Below, piece after piece: positions 21,148-31,414 of a DNA stretch of 58,236 bases. The DNA comes from Venturia oleaginea (lineage: Eukaryota; Ascomycota; Dothideomycetes; Venturiales; Venturiaceae): the NCBI GenBank assembly GCA_013176395.1, contig JABMLP010000047.1:1-58236 (forward strand), read 5' to 3'. The notes beneath the pieces are model-generated. The model worked only from the letters and a program-made list of their open reading frames with translations, was not told the DNA's origin and did no database searches. The translations under genes and the position numbers were made by a program. Each line of letters opens with the position of its first letter. Within the stretch, counting starts at the first letter, position 1.

Positions 21148-22850
21148 TCATAATTTTGCTTGCTCTACAGACCATCCAGGGATATCATTGAGATCCAGTA
21201 GAGGAGTAGGATGAGGATCAGTTCCTTCCAACTTGGCACCTGGTCTCCATTTCCACTTCTGTGCTATCCCATCCTCCAATGTGTTTTCGACGATATCAAC
21301 AATGTACTTCCCCAATATGGGCATGAACTTGAAACCGTGAGCTGAACCACCAACAGCAAGCTTGAGATTGTCGTGAGTTGGATGTGCTCCAATTAAGAAG
21401 TTGTAGTCGGGCGTGTCAGCATCCCTATATTATTGTTTGCGACTGCTGCTATACATGCAGTGAAAAAAACTGTGGCTTTGGGGTCTTCAGGTATCGGGCC
21501 TCCCTTCAATATCAAAGCATCTCTATCACAGATCGATGTCGATAATCTCTAGCAAGTCTAAACATCAAAGTGCCAGATGTTCCATCATATCGTTCCCGCA
21601 TTCAAGGACTTGTATCAGAAAGCCAGTTCCGTTACTCCTGTTAAAGATTGAAAGGGGAAAAAAAGCTAGCAGAGCTGTGAAGGTTGTGCTCAGCAGCATA
21701 TTCTTGCGTCAATCCAAGGACGGTTTACGAGTGCGGGGACGATGCCTCTAAGCCAGCTCCGGAACTGCTTTTCTATAGGCTCTGGAATTCTATCCTTCGG
21801 GTTGTCTGTCCTGTAACGGGGAAGCGAAACAGTAGGGTGAGAGCGGTGGTAGTTGGTGACGAAGTTGACGGCACCAAGCTTGATGAGCCTGTCTTCTTGG
21901 GGTGGAAATATGATACCTGAACTATCAGCGAGAAGAATCATGAGAAGCGCAAGGGGAATTGGACGTACCTCCTTCTAGATGATCAATGATTGGAATACCT
22001 TTGTATGTCTCTACCTCATCAGGCGTGAGTTGGATGTGGCCAATAGTATGGCCTTTCGCAACTAATTGTCTTTGCATGTCTAGTAACGATGCTGCTGCAG
22101 CACCTGCCGCTAAGATCACAACATCGGCAAAGTATGAAGTTCCGCTGGCACTCCTCGCACCGATACATGCCGCTTTTTCGTCGAAGAGTAATTGTTCCAC
22201 ACGCCCAGCATTACCTGAGATATATGCCACACCATTCCGTTGAGCAGCGTACGCCATTCTTGTGAGAGCACTTCTTGCATTTGCCTATCCAGCTGCATGG
22301 TTCCAAAATGACTTCCAGCCTTCCATGGCACCTGTGAGAGCCGGCCAGCGTTTGGCAACTTCTTTCGTTGTTATGGATTGGGCCTGCTCTAGACCAAGCT
22401 CTCCTGCTGTTTTCACAGCATGTTTGACCCACGGCAAAGACATGTCGCTAGCAGCCATGATCCATCCCGATTTGTGGTACAAACCATTGAAGATGCCATT
22501 GGGGTCGCGCCAAATCTCGATGGTGTCAAAAGATAGATGAAGCAGACTGAAGTCTGAATTGATGTGTGGACTATCCGCATATTTATACAATTGAGACTCG
22601 CATTCGAGCTAGTACAAATAAGGATAGAATGAAATGAGTTTATTTGACAGATGGCCTCTGTGGCGAGTCGTGCGTACAGTGGCTCAGGATAATCTCTTCG
22701 AATGACCTTATTGACATCGTCCCCTGCTGCTTCGAAGGATGGCGGAGCTGACATATCTAAGACTGTGACGTTTTGATATCCTCGCAGGGCTAAATGGTAT
22801 GCTGATGATGTGCCGAATGTGCCGCCCCTATGATCAAAACTGATTGTTTG
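21148..22850 (-). pseudogene. Fructosyl amino acid oxidase (amadoriase)-like FAD enzyme, multiply mutated
   Basis: The family would oxidise glycated amino acids with FAD, releasing H2O2. The N-terminal dinucleotide fold is recognisable (TFGTSSAYHLALRGYQNVTVLD), but the GxGxxG stretch near 22830 lacks one G. Just upstream, ATA stands where an ATG would give MSSPLTKQSVLIIGGG. The middle shows IWRDPNGIFNGLYHKSGW, and TAG replaces the Trp codon before ANARSALTR (22284). PRYRTDNPKDRIPEPIEKQ and PWIDARIC (21700) follow. After about 265 bp come DADTPDYNFLIGAHP and GGSAHGFKFMPILGKY. That gap ends in AG, but its donor reads CTGAGC rather than GTGAGC. The protein ends QAKL, a peroxisomal PTS1 typical of fungal amadoriases. 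Start loss and nonsense are both C-to-T at CpA on the plus strand. Confidence 0.82.
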
Positions 22851-23539
22851 GTAAGAGGTGAAGATATTGTACTCGTTATCCAGGAGCGATGTAGAGTTTG
22901 TTCGAGGCCAGATGTTCACGATAGTCTGAGTGAAGACAACACAGATTTGCACATGCCCGGAATTCGGAATTGGCCTATAGGCACGAAGTCAAGAGTAAGG
23001 GAATACACAAGTGGGGCCTTTCGGGTGTTGTAAATCCATTGCCTGAACAGGTAAATGAGATAGGGTTTTCGCGTTCTTGATAGGAGGTATGGATAAAACT
23101 CGGCGGGGATGTTGCTTTGGAAGCTCAACATGTGTATGCCCTCAGTGGCATTCCACGAGGAGATTCCCTAAAATGATGGATGTTGTGTGGTGGATCTCTT
23201 CACCGACGGCCGACGCGGCGCGCTATTCAAACCTCCTTCGCTCCATGCTAAAGCCACCATCGGGACGTCTTATCGAATTGAGATTAAGGCCCCAAATCTA
23301 CGACGGACTTGAACGCCGAAGACATCCAACAATGCCGGACTTCACTGCGCTATCAGAGCCCGGAACCAAGCATGCGATGTAAGTAAAAAAATTCGAATTC
23401 GACATACCGATAACATGATCGGCAGCATCTAGTTCTCTTCAGGTTAGCAGTATGGAATCTCGAGGCATGTCATGTATAAACGACATCCTCAGCAATATTC
23501 TTGTGCCCATGGGATTCAGGAACTCGTACCAATTTGAAC
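22851..23539. promoter_or_regulatory. Divergent region between amadoriase pseudogene and permease
   Basis: The two genes are transcribed in opposite directions from this 690-bp segment. Such pairs can share control. Small frames here (for example 23077-23382) have no support. No specific regulator site was identified. Confidence 0.4.
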
Positions 23540-25292
23540 ATGACCGGAACTGACAAAAAGTCGGATTACAACGCCTCGACGAGCCCAGATGTCGAGGATA
23601 TATCGGAAGGATCAACAGTACTAATCGGAGAATCATCGTCCAACGATGGAGAATACCACCGAAGTATTTCTGCGAGACAGATGCATGTCAGTCAACCACT
23701 TCAGTGACCAACATGCATCATAGAAACTGATAGCTTCTCCAGGTCATCTCCCTCGGCGGTCAAATCGGTGCAGGTCTCTTCATTTCCAGTGGCAAAAATC
23801 TGAGAGATGGAGGTCCTGCCTCGCTATTCCTGGCCTTCTTTGTCGTTTGCACCTGCGTCTTCGCTGTCCTCCAGACCGTGTGCGAGATGACAATCTCATT
23901 CCCAACATCTGGAAACTTCATCGACTACGCTGACAAGTTCGTGGATCCTGCTCTCGCTTTCGCTGCAGGCTTCTCCATGTGGCTGGGATGGACGGCCATT
24001 ATTGCTGCCGAAGCAACTTTCTTCTCCGTCGTTGTCAACTATTGGGCCCAGAACAAGATACACGAGGCTGTTTGGCTGACAGTTTTCCTCGTTCTGATGG
24101 TAATCATTTTCAGTCTACCCAGCCAAGTATTCGCTTGGTTCGAGTACTTCACTGCCATCTTGAAATTCGTGGCCTTGCTCATCTTCATGGTTGCCGGACT
24201 GGCCATGGTTCTTGGTGCTGGTCCGAAGGGGTATGTCCGCCATGGAGAAACGTGGCAAAATGGTCTCGCGTTTCGCAATGGATTCAAAGGCTTTGGTAAC
24301 AGCATTCTATTGGCAATTTTGGCTATTGGCGACAACACATTCACCGGTTTCCTTGCAGGCGAGTCGAAGAACCCGAGATTTTCCGTCTCCCACGCCGCCT
24401 TTCTGATTCCAATCCGAGTCTCGGTGATGTATCTGGTCTCTATGGTCTTCATCGGTCTCCTCGTCTCCCCGACAGACGAACATCTGTTGGGAGGCTCAGG
24501 GGTGGCTGCATCTCCATTCGTTATTGCACTCAATACTGCCGGAATCAACGGACTTCCAGACTTTCTTAACGTAGTCATCATGCTGGGAGTCGCCGCTATT
24601 GCAGCAGAAAGTCTCTACATCGCTTCACGTATGCTCAGAGCCATGTCTCACCAACGTCTGATACCCGCATGGGTCGCTGGAGTGGACAGTCAAGGTCGTC
24701 CGAGAGCGTCTTTGGCCATCACGACCGTAGTAGCGGTTCTACTGACTTACATAAACCTGACTGGGGGAGGAATCACCGTCTTCAATTGGCTTGGACAGAT
24801 TGCTACGACAGGCTACTTCATGGTATGGATCGTTATCGCCATCACTTCGTTCAGATTCCGGGCTGCGTTGAAAGCACAAAATGATCCTCTCTTTCACCAA
24901 GTGTACGCATGGAAATGCAGTTTCTGGCCGCTTCCGCCATATTGGCTGCTCCTCTGTTGCTCGCTATACATGGGCTGTTCCTTATACCTTGCGCTCTTCC
25001 CAATCGTAAGTCTCCGCCCACAACACCCACTGTTCTGATGGCTTCAACGCATTTCTAGGGTGCTGATTCACCAACTGCCGAGTATTTCTTCCAGTACATG
25101 TTCGGAACCATTCTCATCATCTTCACTGGGCTAGGGTACAAAGTAGCATATCGAACAAAGTTGAGAGATCCATCCACGGTGGATCTACAAACTGGTCGGC
25201 GGCCGTTGAGTACAGAGGAAGTCATTGAGCTGGATGAGTATCACGCAAAATCCATGTGGCGAAGATTCTACTCCTTCATTCAGTTGTGGTGA
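23540..25292 (+). CDS. Amino-acid permease, APC superfamily (fungal AAT/YAT type)
   Basis: Three exons (23540-23686, 23743-25005, 25059-25292) are joined by GT-AG introns of 56 and 53 bp, giving 547 aa with no frame problem. A polar N-terminal tail leads into ISLGGQIGAGLFISSGKNL, the substrate-binding loop of TM1. About 12 hydrophobic spans follow, with FPTSGNFIDYADKFVDPALAF, GDNTFTGFLAGESKNPR (a TM6-7 region typical of the family), AAESLYIASRMLRAMSHQ and TYINLTGGGITVFNWLGQ. The C-terminal tail is charged. It would import amino acids by proton symport at the plasma membrane. Substrate cannot be read from sequence. Its divergent neighbour is an amadoriase-like gene, which would suit uptake of glycated or free amino acids. 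Confidence 0.93.
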
Positions 25293-26300
25293 TGTCTATT
25301 CTACTCTTTGACTCACAAAGGCCCAATCAGCATCCAAATATCAATCGAACATTTGGGTTTTAGCGGGTGGGTTATTAGCGCCTACTTCTTATCACCTCCT
25401 TTTGACGAGTTTTGTTCATTTCCTATCATGTTCACAACCCATATACGGCCTTCATTGCATCTAGCAAGAGATCGTGTCGTATGGCCTCGTATATTGGGTG
25501 ACGAGAATCCATCTTTTGCAATCGAAGCTTTGATTCTCTCATTATAAAGATGAGCCACTCCCATTTCATGGCTTTGTTTGATGATTCATTCCCAACCATT
25601 ATACGAGACGACGATAAATCATGTAAGTCTCTACATTCCTCACCACCCCAGGCTGCTTAACCCTTCTCCCCACCCACATGATTCTGTTTCCCCAACATTT
25701 GATCGAGACTCTATGTGGATGCTTTCATCTCCAAAGGCTGCTGCAATACTCGCGCCAGAGCTCAAGATCATGGGAAAGTCAGCCGAACGACGAATATCTG
25801 CTGCTATAAGGCCACTGTTAAGGGGCGTAAATATCAGTATGATGCGGAGAGGAATGCTTGCATCTTTCATGATTTATTGCAAGCAATGCCTTCCATTGCT
25901 TTCTTCCTTGCTTCCAACTTACTTGGCAAGTTCTTCCGTCTTTTGAAACTCTTTCCATCGACTCTCCGTTGCAAAGATTAATGCTTATACAGCGGTAGTG
26001 ACTTGAAGTCCCTATTGTACAATCTTTCCTGCAACGTTTGGGGCAAATTACAATCTATGATCCGCCGACGAATGATTGGCAGGCCTGTTCATTGTATCGA
26101 ATTTTCCGTTGATGAATTGATGGGCTCGGAATTACAAGGGAAAATGTTGCTGACCATAACCAGTTTGACACGATAATCTTGTTCTCAATTCACCCACCAC
26201 CATCAAATATCGGAACGGTCTTCAATAATAAACCCTTGCATTATGCCTGCTAAAACTTTACCCACAGATTTCCCATGAAATGAACGAAAAGACTACTTAC
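25293..26300. other. Intergenic stretch, no gene recognised
   Basis: It holds the permease 3' UTR and flanking DNA up to the exact end of a copia LTR at 26301. Frames such as 25578-25946 show no motif. Confidence 0.5.
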
Positions 26301-26445
26301 TGTTACGCTGAACGAGCAAAACAGAGTTATTCGGAAGTAGATTCAACACGAACTTAACGATAGGAGCCGATGAACAGAACGAGTGTCACCCTGTGACTTG
26401 ACTGTATTGACTGCAGAGGTTAAGTACACCGTTGCATCTGCATGC

Positions 26446-28059
26446 TGATTGATTGATTGATTGATTGATTTTATCCTACTCGGTTGCAGCCGCTTAATCA
26501 CGCAGCTATGTCCGGTTAGGAGGACTTCATCAGACAGCCGACACGTGATAGATTATATAATCCACCGCGCCCCACTTCGCCCCGTTCACTGAAACAAGAC
26601 CAGCTGTCCCCTCCGTCCTCCCTCTTTTCCCTTAACCAGTATCTCCAAATGCCCGCTGGCTCTTGTAGATACTGGTTATTCTGCTAGTATATCTGTGCTA
26701 TGTAGACTCAAGAGGCAATGCCTCGTGTTTCGCCATCCTTCTACCTACAGTCTCCCTCTAATGCTCAGCTTGTCTATCTGTTTCGCCTTATCCCTCAAGG
26801 CCAATGGGTTCCCTAAGTATGTTTCTGCTTGTGAAAGTTGCCTTGCACCAGATTCCTATGCGGCGGTGTATTTGGTTGTGTGATGCTGGAGACAATAGTA
26901 ACCATCGTAGTCGTGATTTCGCTGCTTGGGTGTGATACTCCGGGTATGCCCGTGGACGAGGCTGTCTGGTAGCTGCCGTATTGTATGGCGCCGATCGTGC
27001 TATAGACCTGCCGTCTTATAGTCGGAGCCTATCTGCTGCTAGTCGCTCTCCCTACTTGCTATATCACGCTCCTACTCTTGCCAATGCCATAACTGGGACG
27101 CAACAGTCTGGGGAGAGGCTCAAGGCTACGTCTGCTGGCTTGTAGGGAGGGGATTTGCCGCCAATAAGCTCCTTCTATACGTCCTTACTGCTTACTGTGT
27201 TGCGCACCTACTCTTGCCAATGCCATAACTGGGACGCAACAGTTTGGGGAGAGGCTCAAGGCTCTGGACATCAGCTTGCAGCAGAACGGTTTGCGGAGAC
27301 GATAGTAGATGAGGTTCTCTAGCAGCTGCCGTATCGTGTCGCACCGATTGTGTTGTAGACCTGTCGTCTTATAGTCGGAGCCTATCTGCTGCTAGTCGCT
27401 CTCCCTGCTTGCTATATCGCGCACCTACTCTTGCCAATGCCATAACTGGGACGCAACAGTCTGGGGAGAGGCTCAAGGCTACGTCTGCTAGCTTACAGGG
27501 AGGGGATTTGCCGCCAATAGGCTCCTTCTATGCGTCCTTACTACTTACTGTGTCGCGCACCTACTCTTGCCAATGCCATAACTGGGAGGCAACAGTTTGG
27601 GGAGAGGCTCAAGGCTCTGGGCAACAGCTTGTAGCAGGACGGTTTGCCAAGACGTTGGGAGAGGTTGTCTAGTCGTTGCAGTGGTGTGTGGTGCCGATTG
27701 TTGCGCACCGGGCGTCTGGTGTTTGAGTTGTGTTGAAGGTATTGCCGTTCTAGCAGTGACTCGTCGACTCGGAGCGTTGCAGTGTCATCTGGGGTGATGG
27801 ACTAGCCGGGAGATAGTGACTAGATGGTTGCTGTTGTCTTTGGTGGACGCATCGTTCGTGTAGCTTGCTCATGTATTCGTCTGCTTGCTCTGCCGTGGCC
27901 GCGACGGCGACTCTAGAGATATCTCATCGACGCTGAGGGACGCGCGATGGCCTCTAGAGGCCGGAGCGGCCACTGGCAGAGGTGTTTTGATGATCCTTAG
28001 ATGATACTTCTGTAAATTCCAAAAATTGAGTTCTCGCTGTGTGTGCTGTTTTCCCTGAT
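26446..28059. mobile_element. 1.6-kb insertion with 13-bp target duplication and TGAT-repeat end
   Basis: The 13-mer TGCATCTGCATGC occurs at 26433-26445 and 28060-28072, on either side of the segment, and once in the reconstructed LTR. The left end begins with five TGAT/TTGA units. Read on the minus strand, the element therefore ends in an (AATC)n tail. A long, variable-type target duplication plus a simple-repeat tail resembles non-LTR (LINE/SINE-like) retroposition. No reverse transcriptase was found inside, so it would be non-autonomous. A TATA-like box (ATTATATAATCC) lies near 26552. Confidence 0.65.
26930..27690 (+). repeat. Higher-order tandem repeat inside the 1.6-kb insertion
   Basis: The block CCTACTCTTGCCAATGCCAT recurs at about 27071, 27207, 27423 and 27560. 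Spacings of 136, 216 and 137 show a two-part unit of about 352 bp repeated twice. The copies differ by scattered substitutions, so the repetition is older than the gypsy duplication. No protein is convincingly encoded. Confidence 0.8.
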
Positions 28060-28184
28060 TGCATCTGCATGCATATATATATGCATGTCAATGCATTCCT
28101 TGGCATCTATCACGTGCACTATGCCTGAGGTATCAAGGACTGGCATGCCACTGTTCAACACTCCCACTCATGCCTAGACCTTAG

Positions 28185-28788
28185 CTATACCATTCCCAGT
28201 TGATGTAAGAAGTTCTGGAACTGTTGACCATTCTTTGGCTTAGTTAACCCATCTGCAACCATGTCTGCAGTAGGACAGAACTCCACGATCAATTGGTTCC
28301 TTTCCCTCATTCTTCTGACATTGTTGTATGCGATGTCAATGTGTTTAGATCTCTCATGAGCATGGGAGTCCTTAACCAGGCTGAGACAAGCTTGGTTGTC
28401 TCCCTTCAGAACCATGAGAGGCTCAAAAGCGTTCTTGCCTACCATGTCCGGATGTCCCATTTCCCTTCAAGAGCGATGAAAGGAATTGAGCTTGTTTACC
28501 ACCGCTGCTCATTGCCATGTATTCAGCTTCCATCGTAGAGGTTGCTACTGACTTCATCTTCTTGCTCATCCAGGCAACTGGTGCTCCAGCAAGAAAGAAC
28601 ACCCATCCTAGGATGGAGACCCTGTCTGCCTTGTCCATAGCGTAATCTGCATCTGAGTATCCCACAAGCCCAGTATGTCCTCCAATGCTGTATTCCAGTC
28701 CAAGATCTGGAAATGACCTGAGGTACCTAGCTACTTTCTTGATTGCCTTCTCATGGAATACCGTTGGGTCAGATGCATAGGAGCTGAG
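28185..28788 (-). pseudogene. Copia Pol C-terminal fragment (RNase H), left copy
   Basis: The fragment encodes the end of a Ty1/copia polyprotein: YSDADYAMDKADRVSILGW, STMEAEYMAMSSGGKQAQF, NQACLSLVKDSHAHERSKHI and ADGLTKPKNGQQFQNFLHQL, then a stop at 28185. These are RNase H motifs, with catalytic Asp in YSDADYA and Glu in MEAEY. A frameshift occurs near 28440. The 5' side is cut at 28788 by a gypsy-1 LTR. Confidence 0.9.
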
Positions 28789-28945
28789 TGTTAAGGGATG
28801 GAATTCTTCTCTCTAGCTTATCCATGACTGGATTTCCAATTGTTCTCTTGTTATTCTGCAAGCTGTCATGTTCTATTTTGCAAGCTGTCATGTTCTATTT
28901 TGCAAGCTGTCATGTTCTATTTCGCAAGCTGCCATGTTCTATTTT
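28789..28945 (+). mobile_element. Gypsy-1 LTR, 5' part (interrupted)
   Basis: Starts TGTTAAGGGATGGAATTC within copia and stops at the U3 repeat sequence ATTTT (28941-28945), where another gypsy-1 LTR begins. The right arm has the same partial LTR at 54451-54607. There its missing half is identified at 35793-35973. Confidence 0.85.
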
Positions 28946-29254
28946 TGTTAAGGGATGGAATCCTTCTCTCTAGCTTATCCATGACTGGATTTCCAATTGT
29001 TCTCTTGTTATTCTGCAAGCTGTCATGTTCTATTTTGCAAGCTGTCATGTTCTATTTTGCAAGCTGTCATGTTCTATTTTGCAAGCTGTCACGTTTCCAT
29101 TTAAAGATACTTTCTAGAAGGATCTATTGTAAGAGGAGGATTATATATACGAGCTATCCTTCCTGTACTTACACTTCTTCTCTGTACTTAGATACTTGAA
29201 ATATAAGCTGTCTTCCCTCACTTGCGAAACACCTTTGAGGGTTGAACTCTTACA
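28946..29254 (+). mobile_element. Gypsy-1 (left element) 5' LTR
   Basis: A 309-bp LTR, TGTTAAGGGATGG...CTCTTACA. U3 contains four 22-bp GCAAGCTGTCATG units. A TATA box is at 29142-29149, and the motif GTACTTAGATA at 29184-29194 marks the probable RNA start (R). The PBS begins one base after the LTR end. Confidence 0.92.
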
Positions 29255-29255
29255 T

Positions 29256-29266
29256 TATCTAAGTAC
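29256..29266 (+). promoter_or_regulatory. Self-complementary primer-binding site of gypsy-1 (left)
   Basis: TATCTAAGTAC lies one base after the LTR. It is the exact reverse complement of GTACTTAGATA at 29184-29194 in the same LTR, about 42 bp downstream of the TATA box start. This is the arrangement of Tf1/sushi-type elements, in which the folded-back 5' end of the mRNA primes minus-strand synthesis. No tRNA match was needed to explain it. Confidence 0.75.
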
Positions 29267-30006
29267 CTCAGTCTTACAAAGGAAGAAAGACTCACAGAGA
29301 GCAAGCTCCAAAAAGGAATTTCAAGAAGAGGACACTTGTCCTAATCCAAGAAGCGAGGGCCAACCTCAAGGGCCAAACAGAAAGGAATTTCAAGAAGAGG
29401 ACACTTGTCCTAACTCAAGAAGCAAGGGCCAACCTCAAAGGCCAACTTCAAGGGCCAACCTCAAGGGCCAAACAAAAAGGGAATTCAAGAGAATTCAAGC
29501 TGAGATTTTCTAGAAGGTGCTAGAATCTCCAAGAAGCAAGGGCCAACCGAAAGGGCCAATCCAAAAAGGGAATTCAAGAGAATTCAAACTGAGATTTTCT
29601 AGAACGTGCTAGAATCTCCAAGAAGCAAGGGCCAATCGAAAGGGCCAATCCAAAAAGGGAATTCAAGAGAATTCAAACTGAGATTTTCTAGAACGTGCTA
29701 GAATCTCCAAGAAGCAAGGGCAGGTCATCCTAAGACAGCGTAGTCTTAGGAGTTGAAGCTGTAATAAGCTGAGGAAAGAAAGAGCTAGGAAGAGAGATTT
29801 AATACACTTGGCCTTCACAGTCCCTGGGAGCTCTGTCCTTAGTAATAAGGATTGCAGAGCGGACTATAGTGTAAAAATCCTTCTGGGATTCTATAGTCAC
29901 CTTCCTATACTAATAGGCATTGACTCTATACTGCCTAGCAAATCTCTAGAGTAGAGCCTAGGAGTGTGTATAGTAGTGCTCTCTATTATCTCTCATAGGT
30001 GAAAAT
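29267..30006 (+). repeat. Gypsy-1 leader with tandem repeats
   Basis: The untranslated leader contains GGGCCAACCTCAAGG/GGAATTTCAAGAAGAGG blocks (29310-29470). Roughly 90-bp units follow, carrying GAGATTTTCTAGAACGTGCT and ending near 29720. The right-arm copy (53467-54120) has fewer units. Several short frames here are repeat translations, not genes. Confidence 0.75.
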
Positions 30007-30069
30007 ATGGAAGGAGAAGATCAGGAACAAAGAGTTCCTCAAGAACCCCAAGCCCTACAAGAAGCTATG

Positions 30070-30402
30070 TGTTAAGGGATGGAATCCTTCTCTCTAGCTT
30101 ATCCATGACTGGATTTCCAATTGTTCTCTTGTTATTCTGCAAGCTGTCATGTTCTATTTTGCAAGCTGTCATGTTCTATTTTGCAAGCTGTCATGTTCTA
30201 TTTCGCAAGCTGCCATGTTCTATTTTGCAAGCTGTCACGTTTCCATTTAAAGATACTTTCTAGAAGGATCTATTGTAAGAGGAGGATTATATATACTAGC
30301 TATCCTTCCTGTACTTACACTTTCTTCTCTGTACTTAGATACTTTGAAATACAAGCAGTCTTCTCTCACTTGCGAAACACCTTTGAGGGTTGAACTCTTA
30401 CA
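30070..30402 (+). mobile_element. Solo gypsy-1 LTR inserted at the start of gag
   Basis: A complete 333-bp LTR (TGTTAAGGG...CTCTTACA) is flanked by CTATG at 30065-30069 and 30403-30407, a clean 5-bp target duplication. It splits gag after 21 codons (MEGEDQEQRVPQEPQALQEAM from 30007). The right-arm copy lacks this insertion. Confidence 0.93.
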
Positions 30403-30404
30403 CT

Positions 30405-31367
30405 ATGGCAGCATTACAACATCAACTAGCCATTCAGAACGATGCTATTACGCGTATTCTTACAATCTTACCTAACACTACTCGCTCTGAGAACGTAGTA
30501 GAAGGACAAGAGACTAAGAATTCACAAAAAGACAGAATACATAGGAAGAAAGCTGTACTTCCTAAGCTCCAAGAATTTGATGGCAAGCGTTCTGAATGGG
30601 CTCAGTGGTTTCAACAAGCAAGGATGAAGTTGGAGATAGACGCAGAGTCTATAGGGGATAGTAGGAACCAATTTGCCTACATCTTCTCCTCTCTACGAGG
30701 CTCCGCAGCTCAGGCTACTCTGGCCTACGTAAAGACAGCTCCAGAGGAAGATAAAACGGGACAGAAATTGTTACAGTATATGGACAACTTCTATGGCGAT
30801 CCAGTACAACAACAAAGAGCTACTGTAAGCCTGTCCACAATCAAACAAAAAGAGAAAGAACCCTTCTTCTCTTTTCTTCCCCGTTTTGAAACCACTCTTG
30901 CTAATGCTGGAGGAATGACTTGGCCTGACGCTGTTAAAATTGCATTTCTACACAAAGCAATAAATCAAGAGCTGCGAAACCAGAGAATAGGCCAATCTCA
31001 GAGTACCTCCTACCAGCAGTTTGTGTCCGATCTTTTGAATACAAGTATGCAAATCACTACAGCAAAGATGCTCTCTTCCTCAGAAGATAAGTTACGATTC
31101 AGAGATAAAGAGAAGTCTTTTAAAGATCTGAACGCTATGGACTGGGAGCCTACACGCGTAAACAAGTTAAAAATTTCGTCTAAAGCCTATGAATATAGGA
31201 AGGCAAATAACCTCTGCTTACGCTGTGGGAAGGCCGGCCATAGAATGAAAGACTGCTGGTTGGATACAGAGGTAGAAAGAGTCACGCAACTTGGTTCAAA
31301 AAGGGCCAAAGGAACCACTGAGGAGAATGAAGAAGTTGAAGAAGAGGACTACTCGGAAAAAGAGTAG
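30405..31367 (+). CDS. Gypsy-1 Gag (left copy), N-terminally displaced by solo LTR
   Basis: A 320-codon frame from the ATG regenerated in the CTATG duplication. The original start is at 30007, upstream of the LTR. The capsid part includes EFDGKRSEWAQWFQQARMK, FAYIFSSLRGSAAQATLAYV and FFSFLPRFETTLANAG. A CCHC knuckle CLRCGKAGHRMKDC lies at about residue 270, and the tail is acidic. Gag would form the virus-like particle and bind RNA. Pol lies in the -1 frame and overlaps its end, which would call for frameshifting. With the promoter-bearing LTR just upstream, this shortened Gag may still be expressed. Confidence 0.88.
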   Translation: MAALQHQLAIQNDAITRILTILPNTTRSENVVEGQETKNSQKDRIHRKKAVLPKLQEFDGKRSEWAQWFQQARMKLEIDAESIGDSRNQFAYIFSSLRGSAAQATLAYVKTAPEEDKTGQKLLQYMDNFYGDPVQQQRATVSLSTIKQKEKEPFFSFLPRFETTLANAGGMTWPDAVKIAFLHKAINQELRNQRIGQSQSTSYQQFVSDLLNTSMQITTAKMLSSSEDKLRFRDKEKSFKDLNAMDWEPTRVNKLKISSKAYEYRKANNLCLRCGKAGHRMKDCWLDTEVERVTQLGSKRAKGTTEENEEVEEEDYSEKE

Positions 31368-31414
31368 CCTCTATCCAAAGTCGTGGATGGAGGCGTAGAG
31401 TAGATAGAGCAAAA

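Larger units (their letters stand above)
26301..28160 (-). mobile_element. Copia (Ty1-type) 3' LTR, left copy, split by an insertion
   Basis: In minus orientation the LTR starts TGTTGAACAGTGGCATGCC (28160) and ends GTAACA (26301), the TG...CA form. Without the insertion at 26446-28059 it is about 233 bp. It directly follows the copia stop codon and a purine-rich tract (GAGTGGGAG). The right-hand LTR (55234-55423) is 190 bp and lacks a 43-bp palindromic ATGCAT-rich section. Confidence 0.88.

Noticed and set aside
26540..26560. tRNA or tRNA-derived SINE head near 26480-26560
   Set aside because: No convincing A and B boxes or cloverleaf could be drawn by eye, so only a TATA-like box is noted.
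28788..29199. Repeated proteins such as LLLFCKLSCSILQAVMF in several places
   Set aside because: These are translations of the 22-bp LTR repeats, occurring wherever a gypsy-1 LTR lies.
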